In this document: piece by piece, positions 1 to 6,421 of the stretch
Layout of the letters: each line of letters starts with the position of its first letter
Position numbering within the stretch: the stretch's first letter is position 1
Source: Chloroflexi bacterium UBA6265
GTDB lineage: Bacteria; Chloroflexota; Chloroflexia; Thermomicrobiales; UBA6265
Length of the DNA stretch: 6,763 nucleotides
Assembly: GCA_002440805.1 (NCBI GenBank)
Contig: DJVD01000193.1
Location: 1 to 6,763 of the forward strand
Reading direction: 5' to 3'
Program-made: the position numbers and the translations under genes
The notes under the pieces: generated by a model
The model's database searches: none
What the model was told of the DNA's origin: nothing
The model's input: the letters and a program-made list of their open reading frames with translations, nothing else

Positions 1-48
1 GGGACTAATCACGAAGAAGAAGAGAAGGGCAGCATTCTGAAGGGGCAT
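1..48 (-). CDS. possible N-terminus of a membrane or exported protein (partial)
   Basis: An ATG at 48-46 opens a frame that runs off the left edge and reads MPLQNAALLFFFVISP. The hydrophobic run LLFFFVI looks like the start of a signal peptide or a first membrane helix. A GAGG lies 5 bases upstream of the ATG on the minus strand, a reasonable Shine-Dalgarno sequence. The start lies about 90 bases past the terminator of the hydroxylase gene, so it would need its own promoter, and I could not find a convincing one. A competing reading is the plus-strand frame that enters at base 1 and stops at 61-63 (GTNHEEEEKGSILKGHRRLA), which could be the tail of a gene converging on the hydroxylase. With only 16 codons visible neither can be settled, and no function can be given. 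Confidence 0.3.
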   Translation of the reverse strand, partial: MPLQNAALLFFFVISP

Positions 49-140
49 CGTCGCCTCGCATGAGCGGCGCCCTGCCATGGGCTCACCATTGAGCAGCAGG
101 ACCATCCGTCGTCACTGCGCGGTAGTCTAGCCTGAAAAAC

Positions 141-168
141 AGACGGACGGCCACTCGGCCGTCCGTCT
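141..168 (-). terminator. rho-independent terminator of the hydroxylase gene
   Basis: A perfect 12-base inverted repeat (plus-strand arm AGACGGACGGCC at 141-152, matching arm at 157-168) encloses a 4-base loop. Read on the minus strand, the stem is followed at once by GTTTTTC, a run of five T residues. The stem begins 13 bases after the TAG stop of the hydroxylase gene at 184-182. Stem strength, tight loop and T-run are all as expected for an intrinsic terminator on the minus strand. The plus-strand side has no comparable T-run directly after the stem, so termination is probably one-directional. Confidence 0.9.
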
Positions 169-181
169 CTCCTGTTTCCTG

Positions 182-2521
182 CTAGTCGGCTGCGTTCGTG
201 GCGTTCGCCAGCTTCGCCTTCTGGATTGCGTGCCACACGTGGGGTGGCGTCAGCGGGATGTCCACATGGGTGATCCCGAAGGGCTCCAGCGCATCGATCA
301 CGGCATTGGCCGCCGCAGGTGTAGCGCCAATAGTTGCCGCTTCACCGATCCCTTTCACGCCCATCTCGTTGATATACGTCGGCGTCGTGGTGTGATAGGT
401 CTCGAAGGTGGGGAAGGTTGATGCCCGCGGAAGGGCGTAATCGTTCAGCGTGCCGCTGAGCAACTCGCCATTGGTGTCGTAGTGCATTTCCTCGACCATC
501 GCCTGGCCAATACCCTGGGCCAATCCACCGTGGACCTGGCCTGTCACGAGCACCGGGCTGAGGATTGGACCACAATCGTCCACCGAAACGTAGCGGAGGA
601 ATTTCACTTCACCCGTATCTGGGAACACTTCCACCACGGCGATATGTGTGCCGAACGGGAAGGTGGTGCCACTGGGACGGAAGAAATCCGTTGTTTCGAG
701 GCCAGCCTCGAGGTCCTTCGGGATGCGATCGCTATAGGCTTCTTTCGCGATGTCGGCCAGGGTCACACCGGTATCCGGCACGCCCTTGACGCGGTATTTG
801 CCGCCTTCGATCTCGATGTCTTCGATCGATGCTTCGAGGATATGGGCCGCAATCGCCTTGGACTTGGCCTGGATTTTCTTCAGGCTGGCCATCAGCGCGG
901 CGCCACCCACGGCTAATCCGCGGCTGCCCATGGTGCCATTGCCCTGTGGCGTGTTGGCGGTATCGCCGTGATGCACCACCACGTCCTCGAAATCGGCGCC
1001 GATCTCATCGGCGGCCATCTGGGCAAAGGTAGTCTCCTGACCCTGACCGTGTGGTGAAATGCCGGTGAAGATGCTGACGTGGCCACTGGGCTCAACCCGC
1101 ACCGTGCTGCTCTCATACGGACCAAATCCGCAGATTTCCACATAGCTGGCCACGCCGATGCCGATGTATCGACCTTCCTCTCGCAGGCGGGCTTGCTCGG
1201 CACGGAGGGCCGCGTAATCCACCACCTCGATGGCTTTATCGAGCGGTTTCTCATACTCGCCGGAATCGTATTGCTGGCCGGAGAGGGTATCAAACGGGAA
1301 TTGTTCTGGTTGGATGAAGTTCCGACGGCGGATTTCGATGGGATCCATGCCAGATTTATCGGCCAGCAGATCGACCATGCGTTCGATGTAGAACGCCGCC
1401 TCGGGCCGTCCGGCACCGCGATAGGCACCGTTGGCGCCGGTGTTGGTGTACACACTCAGCGATTCGTATTGCATGGCCGGAATGTCGTAGCAGCCGGTGG
1501 CCATGATGAATGTGGAGTTGCCGAGATCGAGTCCCTTCGGCCACGCACCGGCATTGACCAGGATGCGGCACCTCAGCGCCGTGATCTTGCCATCGGCGGC
1601 CATTGCGGCCTCGACTTCGGCAATCTGGTTGCGACCATGGCTGCTGGCGAGCATATTCTCGGAGCGGGTCTCGATCCATTTCACCGGGCGCTTCAGGGCG
1701 TGAGCCGCGCCTGCGACAAGATAATCCTCGTAATAGGCGCCGATTTTCTGGCCGAAGCCCCCACCAACCTCGGGTGCGATCACGCGCACCTTCGCCTGAC
1801 TGAGGCCCAGGGCGGTAGCGATGGCGTTGCGATTCCAATGCGGCGCCTGCGTGCTGGTCCACACCGTCAGGCCATGAACCGGATCTGGCTGGGCTGCCAC
1901 GGCCCGCCCTTCCATCGGCACGGCGTTGAGGCGGGGGCTGTGGATAACTTCCTTGATCGTGTACGTGGCTTCGGCGAAGGCCTTGTCCACATCGCCACCG
2001 CGATGGCCACCATGCCTGGCACCGATGTTGTTGGGCACATTGGGATAGATGCGCGGAGCATCGTCTTTCATTGCCTCGTACATATCGGTAATAACGGGGA
2101 GGGGATCGATGTCCACCATCACCATTTCGGTGGCATCCACCGCCTGTTCACGGGTTTCCGCGACCACCATGGCAACCGGATGGCCAACGTAGCGCACGGT
2201 GGTTTGGGCCAGCGGAGAGACCGCCGGCTTCGGAATCTTGCCTTCGTCACCCTCTTCGGCTTCGCCCACCGCTTCGGTGGCGTAATTGACAAACAGGCTA
2301 TCGAGATCGGCGCCGGTGTATACCGCCACCACACCAGGCATTGCCTTCGCTTCGTCGGTGGAGTATCCGACGATGGTGCCATGGGGCTCCATGCTACGAA
2401 CAATGCTGGCATGCAGCATCCCGGGGATCTTGAGATCATCGACATAGGTCGATGATCCAGTGATCAGTCTCGGATCTTCCTTGCGGCGGACGCTTGCGCC
2501 CACCATCTTGCTCATAACCAT
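182..2521 (-). CDS. molybdenum hydroxylase large subunit, xanthine dehydrogenase / form II CoxL-like
   Basis: This gene encodes the molybdopterin-binding catalytic subunit of a xanthine dehydrogenase-superfamily enzyme, 779 residues, full length for the family. It should bind Mo with molybdopterin cytosine dinucleotide and hydroxylate an unknown substrate in the cytoplasm. Visible features, numbered from the chosen start: an N-terminal VGASVRRKEDPRLITG (7-22); the hammerhead domain with YVGHPVAMVVAE (111-122); STQAP (223-227); GGGFGQK (253-259); the active-site loop AYRGAGR (366-372); HGQGQET (491-497); GSRG (532-535); VDDCG (647-651); and KGIGEAATIG (723-732), whose Glu727 is the predicted catalytic base. 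True CO dehydrogenases have AYxCSFR at the loop, so this is not a form I CoxL and CO oxidation is not supported. I chose the ATG at 2521 because GGAG lies 8 bases before it; an ATG 57 bases further upstream has no such site. The FAD and 2Fe-2S subunits are absent on both sides, and the gene appears monocistronic. Residues 82-94 form an acidic stretch in the hammerhead domain. Confidence 0.93.
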   Translation of the reverse strand: MVMSKMVGASVRRKEDPRLITGSSTYVDDLKIPGMLHASIVRSMEPHGTIVGYSTDEAKAMPGVVAVYTGADLDSLFVNYATEAVGEAEEGDEGKIPKPAVSPLAQTTVRYVGHPVAMVVAETREQAVDATEMVMVDIDPLPVITDMYEAMKDDAPRIYPNVPNNIGARHGGHRGGDVDKAFAEATYTIKEVIHSPRLNAVPMEGRAVAAQPDPVHGLTVWTSTQAPHWNRNAIATALGLSQAKVRVIAPEVGGGFGQKIGAYYEDYLVAGAAHALKRPVKWIETRSENMLASSHGRNQIAEVEAAMAADGKITALRCRILVNAGAWPKGLDLGNSTFIMATGCYDIPAMQYESLSVYTNTGANGAYRGAGRPEAAFYIERMVDLLADKSGMDPIEIRRRNFIQPEQFPFDTLSGQQYDSGEYEKPLDKAIEVVDYAALRAEQARLREEGRYIGIGVASYVEICGFGPYESSTVRVEPSGHVSIFTGISPHGQGQETTFAQMAADEIGADFEDVVVHHGDTANTPQGNGTMGSRGLAVGGAALMASLKKIQAKSKAIAAHILEASIEDIEIEGGKYRVKGVPDTGVTLADIAKEAYSDRIPKDLEAGLETTDFFRPSGTTFPFGTHIAVVEVFPDTGEVKFLRYVSVDDCGPILSPVLVTGQVHGGLAQGIGQAMVEEMHYDTNGELLSGTLNDYALPRASTFPTFETYHTTTPTYINEMGVKGIGEAATIGATPAAANAVIDALEPFGITHVDIPLTPPHVWHAIQKAKLANATNAAD

Positions 2522-2529
2522 GGTGTCTG

Positions 2530-2533
2530 CTCC
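2530..2533 (-). promoter_or_regulatory. ribosome binding site deciding the hydroxylase start
   Basis: On the minus strand GGAG occupies 2533-2530, with 8 bases to the ATG at 2521-2519. The same site is 14 bases from the next in-frame ATG (2515). The upstream in-frame ATG at 2578 is preceded by a pyrimidine-rich stretch instead. This favours a 779-residue product. Confidence 0.65.
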
Positions 2534-2539
2534 GGGTTG

Positions 2540-2562
2540 ACTGGTACTGTTTGAGCACCAGT
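2540..2562. promoter_or_regulatory. candidate operator: 23-base imperfect dyad upstream of the hydroxylase gene
   Basis: The outer six bases are perfectly symmetric (ACTGGT at 2540-2545 against ACCAGT at 2557-2562). The dyad continues inward for three more positions with one mismatch, leaving a 5-base centre. It sits 18 bases upstream of the hydroxylase ATG, where a repressor site or a short 5'-leader hairpin would be placed. TGGT/ACCA half-sites are common for GntR-type regulators, though those usually have a shorter spacer. There is no T-run next to it, so it is not a terminator. The identity of any binding protein is unknown. Confidence 0.35.
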
Positions 2563-2694
2563 GAGTTCCACTATGCATTCAGTGTGGAGGAGAAAACCGG
2601 GAGCGTCAATTAAGATGCGGTCAACGCGTATCAACCGACAAGAGCCATAACATTTGGCCCACTATTTCGCATTCTTCGCGAACGGGGATCGACT

Positions 2695-2883
2695 ATGCCC
2701 ACGAATCGTCCACGATTTTGGCTGGAGATGTTGCTGCTGGGATTGGTGCTGGTTGCTGGGATGGCATCGCTGTCCGCGTGGCTTGAGAGCCCATGGGTGA
2801 ACATCACGCGGGTGGTGTTTGCCGCTGTGCTGTTCCTTGGCTATGGAACCTGGTACGAGCGCACCTGGGGACAGAGGAAGTAA
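2695..2883 (+). CDS. small two-helix membrane protein of unknown function
   Basis: This is the only plus-strand gene I support. It encodes 62 residues with two hydrophobic segments, about 9-29 (WLEMLLLGLVLVAGMASLSAW) and 36-54 (NITRVVFAAVLFLGYGTWY), joined by a short acidic turn (LESPWV). The ends are basic (MPTNRPR and ERTWGQRK). The positive-inside rule suggests both ends face the cytoplasm. CGGGGA ends shortly before the ATG, with GGGG 7 bases upstream, which is an acceptable ribosome binding site. The TAA stop overlaps the first base of the palindromic terminator, the arrangement expected for a real gene end. It converges on the transporter operon and diverges from the hydroxylase gene. 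I do not recognise the family. The opposing minus-strand frame is rich in His, Gln and Pro and looks like a shadow. Confidence 0.65.
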   Translation: MPTNRPRFWLEMLLLGLVLVAGMASLSAWLESPWVNITRVVFAAVLFLGYGTWYERTWGQRK

Positions 2884-2912
2884 AACGGCTGCAACCATGG
2901 TTGCAGCCGTTT
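2883..2912. terminator. bidirectional terminator, perfect 30-base palindrome
   Basis: The left half AAACGGCTGCAACCA is followed directly by its exact reverse complement, with CCATGG at the centre. Both strands can form the same GC-containing hairpin. Its A and T ends provide short T-runs: four on the minus strand and three on the plus strand. It lies exactly between the stop of the small plus-strand gene (2881-2883) and the stop of permease 2 on the minus strand (2919-2917). The natural reading is a shared terminator for the convergent pair. The T-runs are short, so termination may be incomplete. Confidence 0.8.
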
Positions 2913-2916
2913 GGCA

Positions 2917-3798
2917 CTAGCTTGTGGTGGCGTGGGTGCCGAGCCCGGCAGGGCCCGAGCGCGTTTTGACGAAGAGGGTGATCGCGATCAACGTCACGAT
3001 GTAGGGCATCGCCACCATCAGGTCGCTGGAGATCGGGAAACCCGGCGTACTTTGTCCCTGCACCTGCACGCCTTCGGCCGCGCCGAAGAGGAGTGCCGCC
3101 GCCAGCGCGCCCCACGGGCTCCAGCCGCCCAGGATGACTGCCGCCAGGGCGATGAAGCCACGGCCGTTGGTCATATCGAGGGTGAAGTAGTTGAGGTTGC
3201 CGATACTGAGGTAGGCACCGCCCAAACCGGCCAGCAACCCGCTGGAAAGGACCGCCAGGTAACGATAGCGGGTGATATCAATGCCCGCACTGACTGCAGC
3301 TTGCGGATGCTCGCCACAAGCCTGCAAGCGCAAGCCCTGTTTTGTGCGGAAGAGGATAAAAGCGACTACGGGCACAAGGGCAAACGCCACTGGCACGAGG
3401 ATGCTCATGCTCCCTACCTTTGGCAGGCTGTGAACGCGATCGCTGCCGCCTGCCGCTCCCCATATTGCCTTGACGAGGAACGCGGTTAACCCCAGTGCGA
3501 TCAGGTTCACCGCCGTTCCTACAACAATCTGGTCGCCGCGGAAGGTGATGCTCCAAACCGCGTGAATGAGCGCCCCGACCATGGCACAGGCCATACCGAT
3601 CAGCAGCCCGGCAAAGACATTGCCGGTCCAGTAGGTGCCAGCCACCGCGAAGAATGCACCGATCAACATCAGCCCCTCCAGCGCGATGTTAATCACCCCG
3701 GAGCGCTCGCAGATCAGGCCGCCGAGGGCGGCGAAGATCAACGGAGTGGTGACGCGAAGAATGCGGGTAAGCAGGTCGAGCGTGAAGAAATCTTCCAT
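2917..3798 (-). CDS. ABC importer permease 2, YufQ/NupQ-like (BPD_transp_2 family)
   Basis: This is an integral membrane subunit of the BMP-type importer, 293 residues, usual for the shorter of the two permeases in such systems. It carries the family signature ERSGVINIALEGLML (31-45) after the first helix. It also has RGDQIVVGTAVNLIALG (87-103), a cytoplasmic loop with GEHPQAAVSAGID (162-174) that should contact the ATPase, and GRGFIALAAVILGGWSPWG (212-230). I count about eight hydrophobic segments. The ATG at 3798 is preceded by GGAG with a 9-base spacer and follows the stop of permease 1 after only 4 bases, so the two are surely cotranscribed and probably translationally coupled. It should pair with permease 1 to form the channel. 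In characterised relatives the substrate is a nucleoside. Substrate choice cannot be read from this sequence. Confidence 0.92.
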   Translation of the reverse strand: MEDFFTLDLLTRILRVTTPLIFAALGGLICERSGVINIALEGLMLIGAFFAVAGTYWTGNVFAGLLIGMACAMVGALIHAVWSITFRGDQIVVGTAVNLIALGLTAFLVKAIWGAAGGSDRVHSLPKVGSMSILVPVAFALVPVVAFILFRTKQGLRLQACGEHPQAAVSAGIDITRYRYLAVLSSGLLAGLGGAYLSIGNLNYFTLDMTNGRGFIALAAVILGGWSPWGALAAALLFGAAEGVQVQGQSTPGFPISSDLMVAMPYIVTLIAITLFVKTRSGPAGLGTHATTS

Positions 3799-3802
3799 CC
3801 GG

Positions 3803-4885
3803 TTACGCTCCTGCTTTCTGGGCGGCGGACCGACGCGCCAGGCGACTGCGAATGGCTGGAAGCCGATTGACGACTTCCAGCGCGGCGATCGCCAAAATAA
3901 TGAACCCCTGGATCAGTTGCACGATTTCCTTGGAGACATCAGCGCTTTGCATGGATGGCCCGCCAGCATTCAGCGCGCCGAACAGGATGCCGGAGAAGAT
4001 CACCCCCAACGGATGATTCCGCCCCACCAGGCCCACCGCAATAGCGGTAAACCCGTAGCCGGGAGCAGTGGCCCAGTGACGGCCGTGCAACCCGAGCGAT
4101 TCGCCGGCACCCGCCAGGCCAGCAAGTCCGCCAGCGAGCGCCATCGCAATCGTCACGGTGGCGCCCCATTTGATGCCGCCGTACGCCGATGCACCCTTGC
4201 TCAGGCCCACCGCGCGAACGTTGTATCCAAACCTGGTGTGGAAGAGCACATACCACAGCACTAATGCCGCCACGATGGCGATGATAATTCCAAGGTGGAG
4301 ACGGGTGCGATCGAGCAGGATTGGCAGTTTGGCTGCATCCACCACCTTCTGGGTGGCGATGAAGGATGGATCCACCGGGAGCACATCATCCCGCCGCAAT
4401 ACCAGGTAGGTGATGCCACGCATGGCGAGGTAATTGAGCATGATGGTGGTTATCACTTCATGCGCGCCCGTTTTGGCCTTGAGGAAGCCGGGGATGAAGC
4501 CCCACACCATGCCGCCGAGGGCGCCACTCGCCAGCGCCAGTGGTACATACACCGATCCCGGCAGGCCGAGATCCCACGCCCCAACAAGACCGGCCACAAA
4601 TCCACCGGTGATGAGTTGGCCTTCGATGCCGATATTGAACAATCCCGCCCGGGAAGAAAGGGCAAACGCCAGTCCGCCGAGGATGAGTGGTGCCGAGTAC
4701 ACCAGTGTTTCGGCAATCGAGCGACGGCCAACAAACGCGCCATCCCAGAGTGCCTGGTAGGCCTCGACGGGGCTGGCACCGGATGCGCTCATCACCAACG
4801 CGCCGAGCAGCAATGCCACGGCGACCGCGGCAACAGAACCGCCGATGCTGAGGAGGGTGGAGGATTTAATCTGCAGCCGATTCAT
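3803..4885 (-). CDS. ABC importer permease 1, YufP/NupP-like (BPD_transp_2 family)
   Basis: This is the longer permease of the importer, 360 residues. Key stretches are an N-terminal helix (about 12-34), SPVEAYQALWDGAF (38-51), the strongly conserved GLFNIGIEGQ (81-90), GAHEVITTIMLNYLA (140-154) after a helix, and a cytoplasmic loop VRAVGLSKGASAYGGIKWG (223-241) that should contact the ATPase. PGYGFTAIAVGLVGRNHPLG (275-294) follows near the C-terminus. The C-terminal tail is strongly basic (RSRLARRSAAQK) and should be cytoplasmic. The reading frame extends 30 bases upstream to a TTG at 4915. I prefer the ATG at 4885, because GGGAGGG lies 10 bases before it and the product then starts like its relatives. 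This start lies inside the end of the ATPase gene, with a 20-base overlap that suggests translational coupling. Confidence 0.92.
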   Translation of the reverse strand: MNRLQIKSSTLLSIGGSVAAVAVALLLGALVMSASGASPVEAYQALWDGAFVGRRSIAETLVYSAPLILGGLAFALSSRAGLFNIGIEGQLITGGFVAGLVGAWDLGLPGSVYVPLALASGALGGMVWGFIPGFLKAKTGAHEVITTIMLNYLAMRGITYLVLRRDDVLPVDPSFIATQKVVDAAKLPILLDRTRLHLGIIIAIVAALVLWYVLFHTRFGYNVRAVGLSKGASAYGGIKWGATVTIAMALAGGLAGLAGAGESLGLHGRHWATAPGYGFTAIAVGLVGRNHPLGVIFSGILFGALNAGGPSMQSADVSKEIVQLIQGFIILAIAALEVVNRLPAIRSRLARRSAAQKAGA

Positions 4886-6410
4886 TGCTGGTGCGCCCTC
4901 CCATGAGCAACCCAAGCTGATTGCGTGTTACATCCCCGGCCACAAATTCTCCTGCGATTCGATATCCACTCATCACCACAATGCGATCGCTCAGATCCAG
5001 CACTTCATCCAGGTCAAAGCTCAGCAGCATAACGGCCTTACCCGCATCGCGCACGCGCACCAACTCTTTATGCACGAACTCGATTGCACCTACGTCAAGA
5101 CCGCGTGTTGGCTGGATAGCCAGCAACACATCGGGGTCGCGGAACATCTCGCGGGCAATGATCAGTTTCTGCTGGTTACCACCGGAAAGAGATCGTGCTG
5201 CCGTATTGGGCGAAGGGGCCCGCACATCGAATTCCTGCATGAGGTTGCGCGTGACCGCCTGGGTGCGACGCTTGTTGATCAGTCCGTTGTGCACAAAGGG
5301 TTCGCCCTGGGCATTTCCAAGCAGCACGTTCTCCCACAGGGGAAAATCGAGCACGAGGCCGCGATGATGGCGGTCTTCGGGGATATAGCTCAGGCCGGCT
5401 GCGCGATATTCATTCGGATCGCCGTGGCTCATATCCTTGCCATTCACCTCGATCACGCCGGACTGCACCCGGCGTAGACCTGAAAGGACTTCCACCAGTT
5501 CTGCCTGGCCATTGCCTTCAACACCGCACACGCCGAGGATTTCGCCGGCGCGCAAGTCCAGCTTCTCGATCTCCAGCTCCGTGTGGCCATGGATTGGTTT
5601 TGCGGTGACATTCCTGGCGGAGAGAATTATGCGCCCGGGCGTTGCCGGGGTGCGTTGCACGGTGAGGCTCACGCCACGACCAACCATTAAATCTGCCAGT
5701 TCCTGACCTGTGGTTCCCGCAGTGATGCGTTCGCCCACGGTCTTCCCGCGGCGAATAACGGTGACACGATCGCTGACGGCGGCAACTTCCTTGAGCTTGT
5801 GGGTGATGAAAATAATCGTCGTGCCATCAGCCTTCAGGCGATTGAGGATACCGTAAAGGTCCTCGATCTCCTGGGGTGTGAGGAGCGCGGTGGGTTCATC
5901 CAGGATCAGGATTTTACTGCCGTGATAAAGGGCCTTGAGGATTTCAACGCGTTGCTGCAACCCGACCGTGAGGTTCTCAACCTTTTCGTTGGGATCAATG
6001 AGCAGGCCATATGCCTCACTCAGTTTGCGGACTTCGCGTGCAGCCGATTGGCGATCGAGCACCGAGCCATCGCCCTCGTTGCCGAGGATGATATTTTCGG
6101 TCACCGTAAAGCGGGGGATGAGCATGAAATGCTGGTGCACCATGCCGATGCCGAGGCGGCGCGCCGCCTGCGGATCGGCGATGGTCACCACGCTGCCATC
6201 GATGCGGAGTTCGCCGCGATCGGGCTGGATCAGCCCGGCGAGGACGCGCATCAACGTGGTCTTGCCGGCGCCGTTCTCGCCGAGCAGGGCGTGAATTTCG
6301 CCCGGCTCAACGGAAAAGCTCACCGCATCGTTGGCAATGACGGGCCCGAAGCTGACGCGCACATCGCGCATTTCGACGGCTGGCGCCGAAGCGCGCGATG
6401 CGGTGGTCAT
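4866..6410 (-). CDS. ABC importer ATPase with two nucleotide-binding domains, YufO/NupO-like
   Basis: This is the energising subunit, 514 residues, with two fused ABC domains as in nucleoside and simple-sugar importers (RbsA-like layout). Domain 1 has a canonical Walker A GENGAGKT (44-51), Q-loop Gln93 in VHQHF, signature LTVGLQQR (147-154), Walker B ILILDEP (167-173) and switch His204 in ITHK. Domain 2 has a degenerate Walker A GVEGNGQAE (296-304), which lacks the Lys-Thr pair. It keeps a canonical signature LSGGNQQK (408-415), AIQPTRGLD (431-439) in place of a standard Walker B, and Ser464 in LLSFD where the switch His would be. These changes in domain 2 are usual for this subfamily and not damage. 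SYIPEDRHHRGLV (341-353) is also characteristic. The start follows the binding-protein stop by 11 bases with only a weak ribosome binding site. The last codons use far more A/T-ending triplets than the first ones. Confidence 0.95.
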   Translation of the reverse strand: MTTASRASAPAVEMRDVRVSFGPVIANDAVSFSVEPGEIHALLGENGAGKTTLMRVLAGLIQPDRGELRIDGSVVTIADPQAARRLGIGMVHQHFMLIPRFTVTENIILGNEGDGSVLDRQSAAREVRKLSEAYGLLIDPNEKVENLTVGLQQRVEILKALYHGSKILILDEPTALLTPQEIEDLYGILNRLKADGTTIIFITHKLKEVAAVSDRVTVIRRGKTVGERITAGTTGQELADLMVGRGVSLTVQRTPATPGRIILSARNVTAKPIHGHTELEIEKLDLRAGEILGVCGVEGNGQAELVEVLSGLRRVQSGVIEVNGKDMSHGDPNEYRAAGLSYIPEDRHHRGLVLDFPLWENVLLGNAQGEPFVHNGLINKRRTQAVTRNLMQEFDVRAPSPNTAARSLSGGNQQKLIIAREMFRDPDVLLAIQPTRGLDVGAIEFVHKELVRVRDAGKAVMLLSFDLDEVLDLSDRIVVMSGYRIAGEFVAGDVTRNQLGLLMGGRTSNESAAD

Positions 6411-6421
6411 AGGCGGTGGCT

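Larger units (their letters stand above)
2522..2694. other. divergent intergenic region between the hydroxylase and the small membrane gene
   Basis: These 173 bases separate two divergently oriented genes and must hold at least the hydroxylase promoter. It is slightly richer in A and T than its flanks. I see three related short blocks in direct orientation, GCGTCAA (2603-2609), GCGGTCAA (2617-2624) and GCGTATCAA (2626-2634). On the minus strand these read as repeated TTGA(C) elements that could include a -35 box. No good -10 box falls at the right distance from any of them, so I do not call a specific promoter. Confidence 0.4.

Noticed and set aside
9..236. A 75-codon minus-strand frame spanning the hydroxylase stop and its terminator
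   Set aside because: It overlaps the end of the hydroxylase gene and reads straight through the terminator hairpin, with an Arg/Ser-rich product and no family resemblance.
1079..2455. A 458-codon open frame on the plus strand, antisense to the hydroxylase gene
   Set aside because: It is rich in His, Gly and Arg with no recognisable domain, has no ribosome binding site that stands out, and lies wholly within a gene with all catalytic motifs. Long antisense frames are common opposite GC-rich genes with strong codon bias.
182..2521. Annotation as aerobic carbon monoxide dehydrogenase large subunit
   Set aside because: The copper-binding Cys loop AYxCSFR is absent and replaced by AYRGAGR, so the specific CO dehydrogenase call is not supported.
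2662..2898. A 78-codon minus-strand frame opposite the small membrane gene
   Set aside because: The product is rich in Pro, His, Gln and Ser and would begin inside the palindromic terminator. The plus-strand frame has clear helices, a ribosome binding site and a well-placed stop.
3635..4906. Plus-strand open frames of about 200 codons opposite the two permease genes (3635-4264 and 4295-4906), and a similar one at 2911-3489
   Set aside because: Their composition is low-complexity and charged (many Arg, His, Gln), and they overlap convincing membrane protein genes on the minus strand. They are shadows.
6410..6421. Degenerate second ATP site in the ATPase as a sign of an inactive protein
   Set aside because: Loss of the Walker A Lys-Thr pair and of the switch His in domain 2 is normal in this importer subfamily. 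Domain 1 and both signature motifs are intact.
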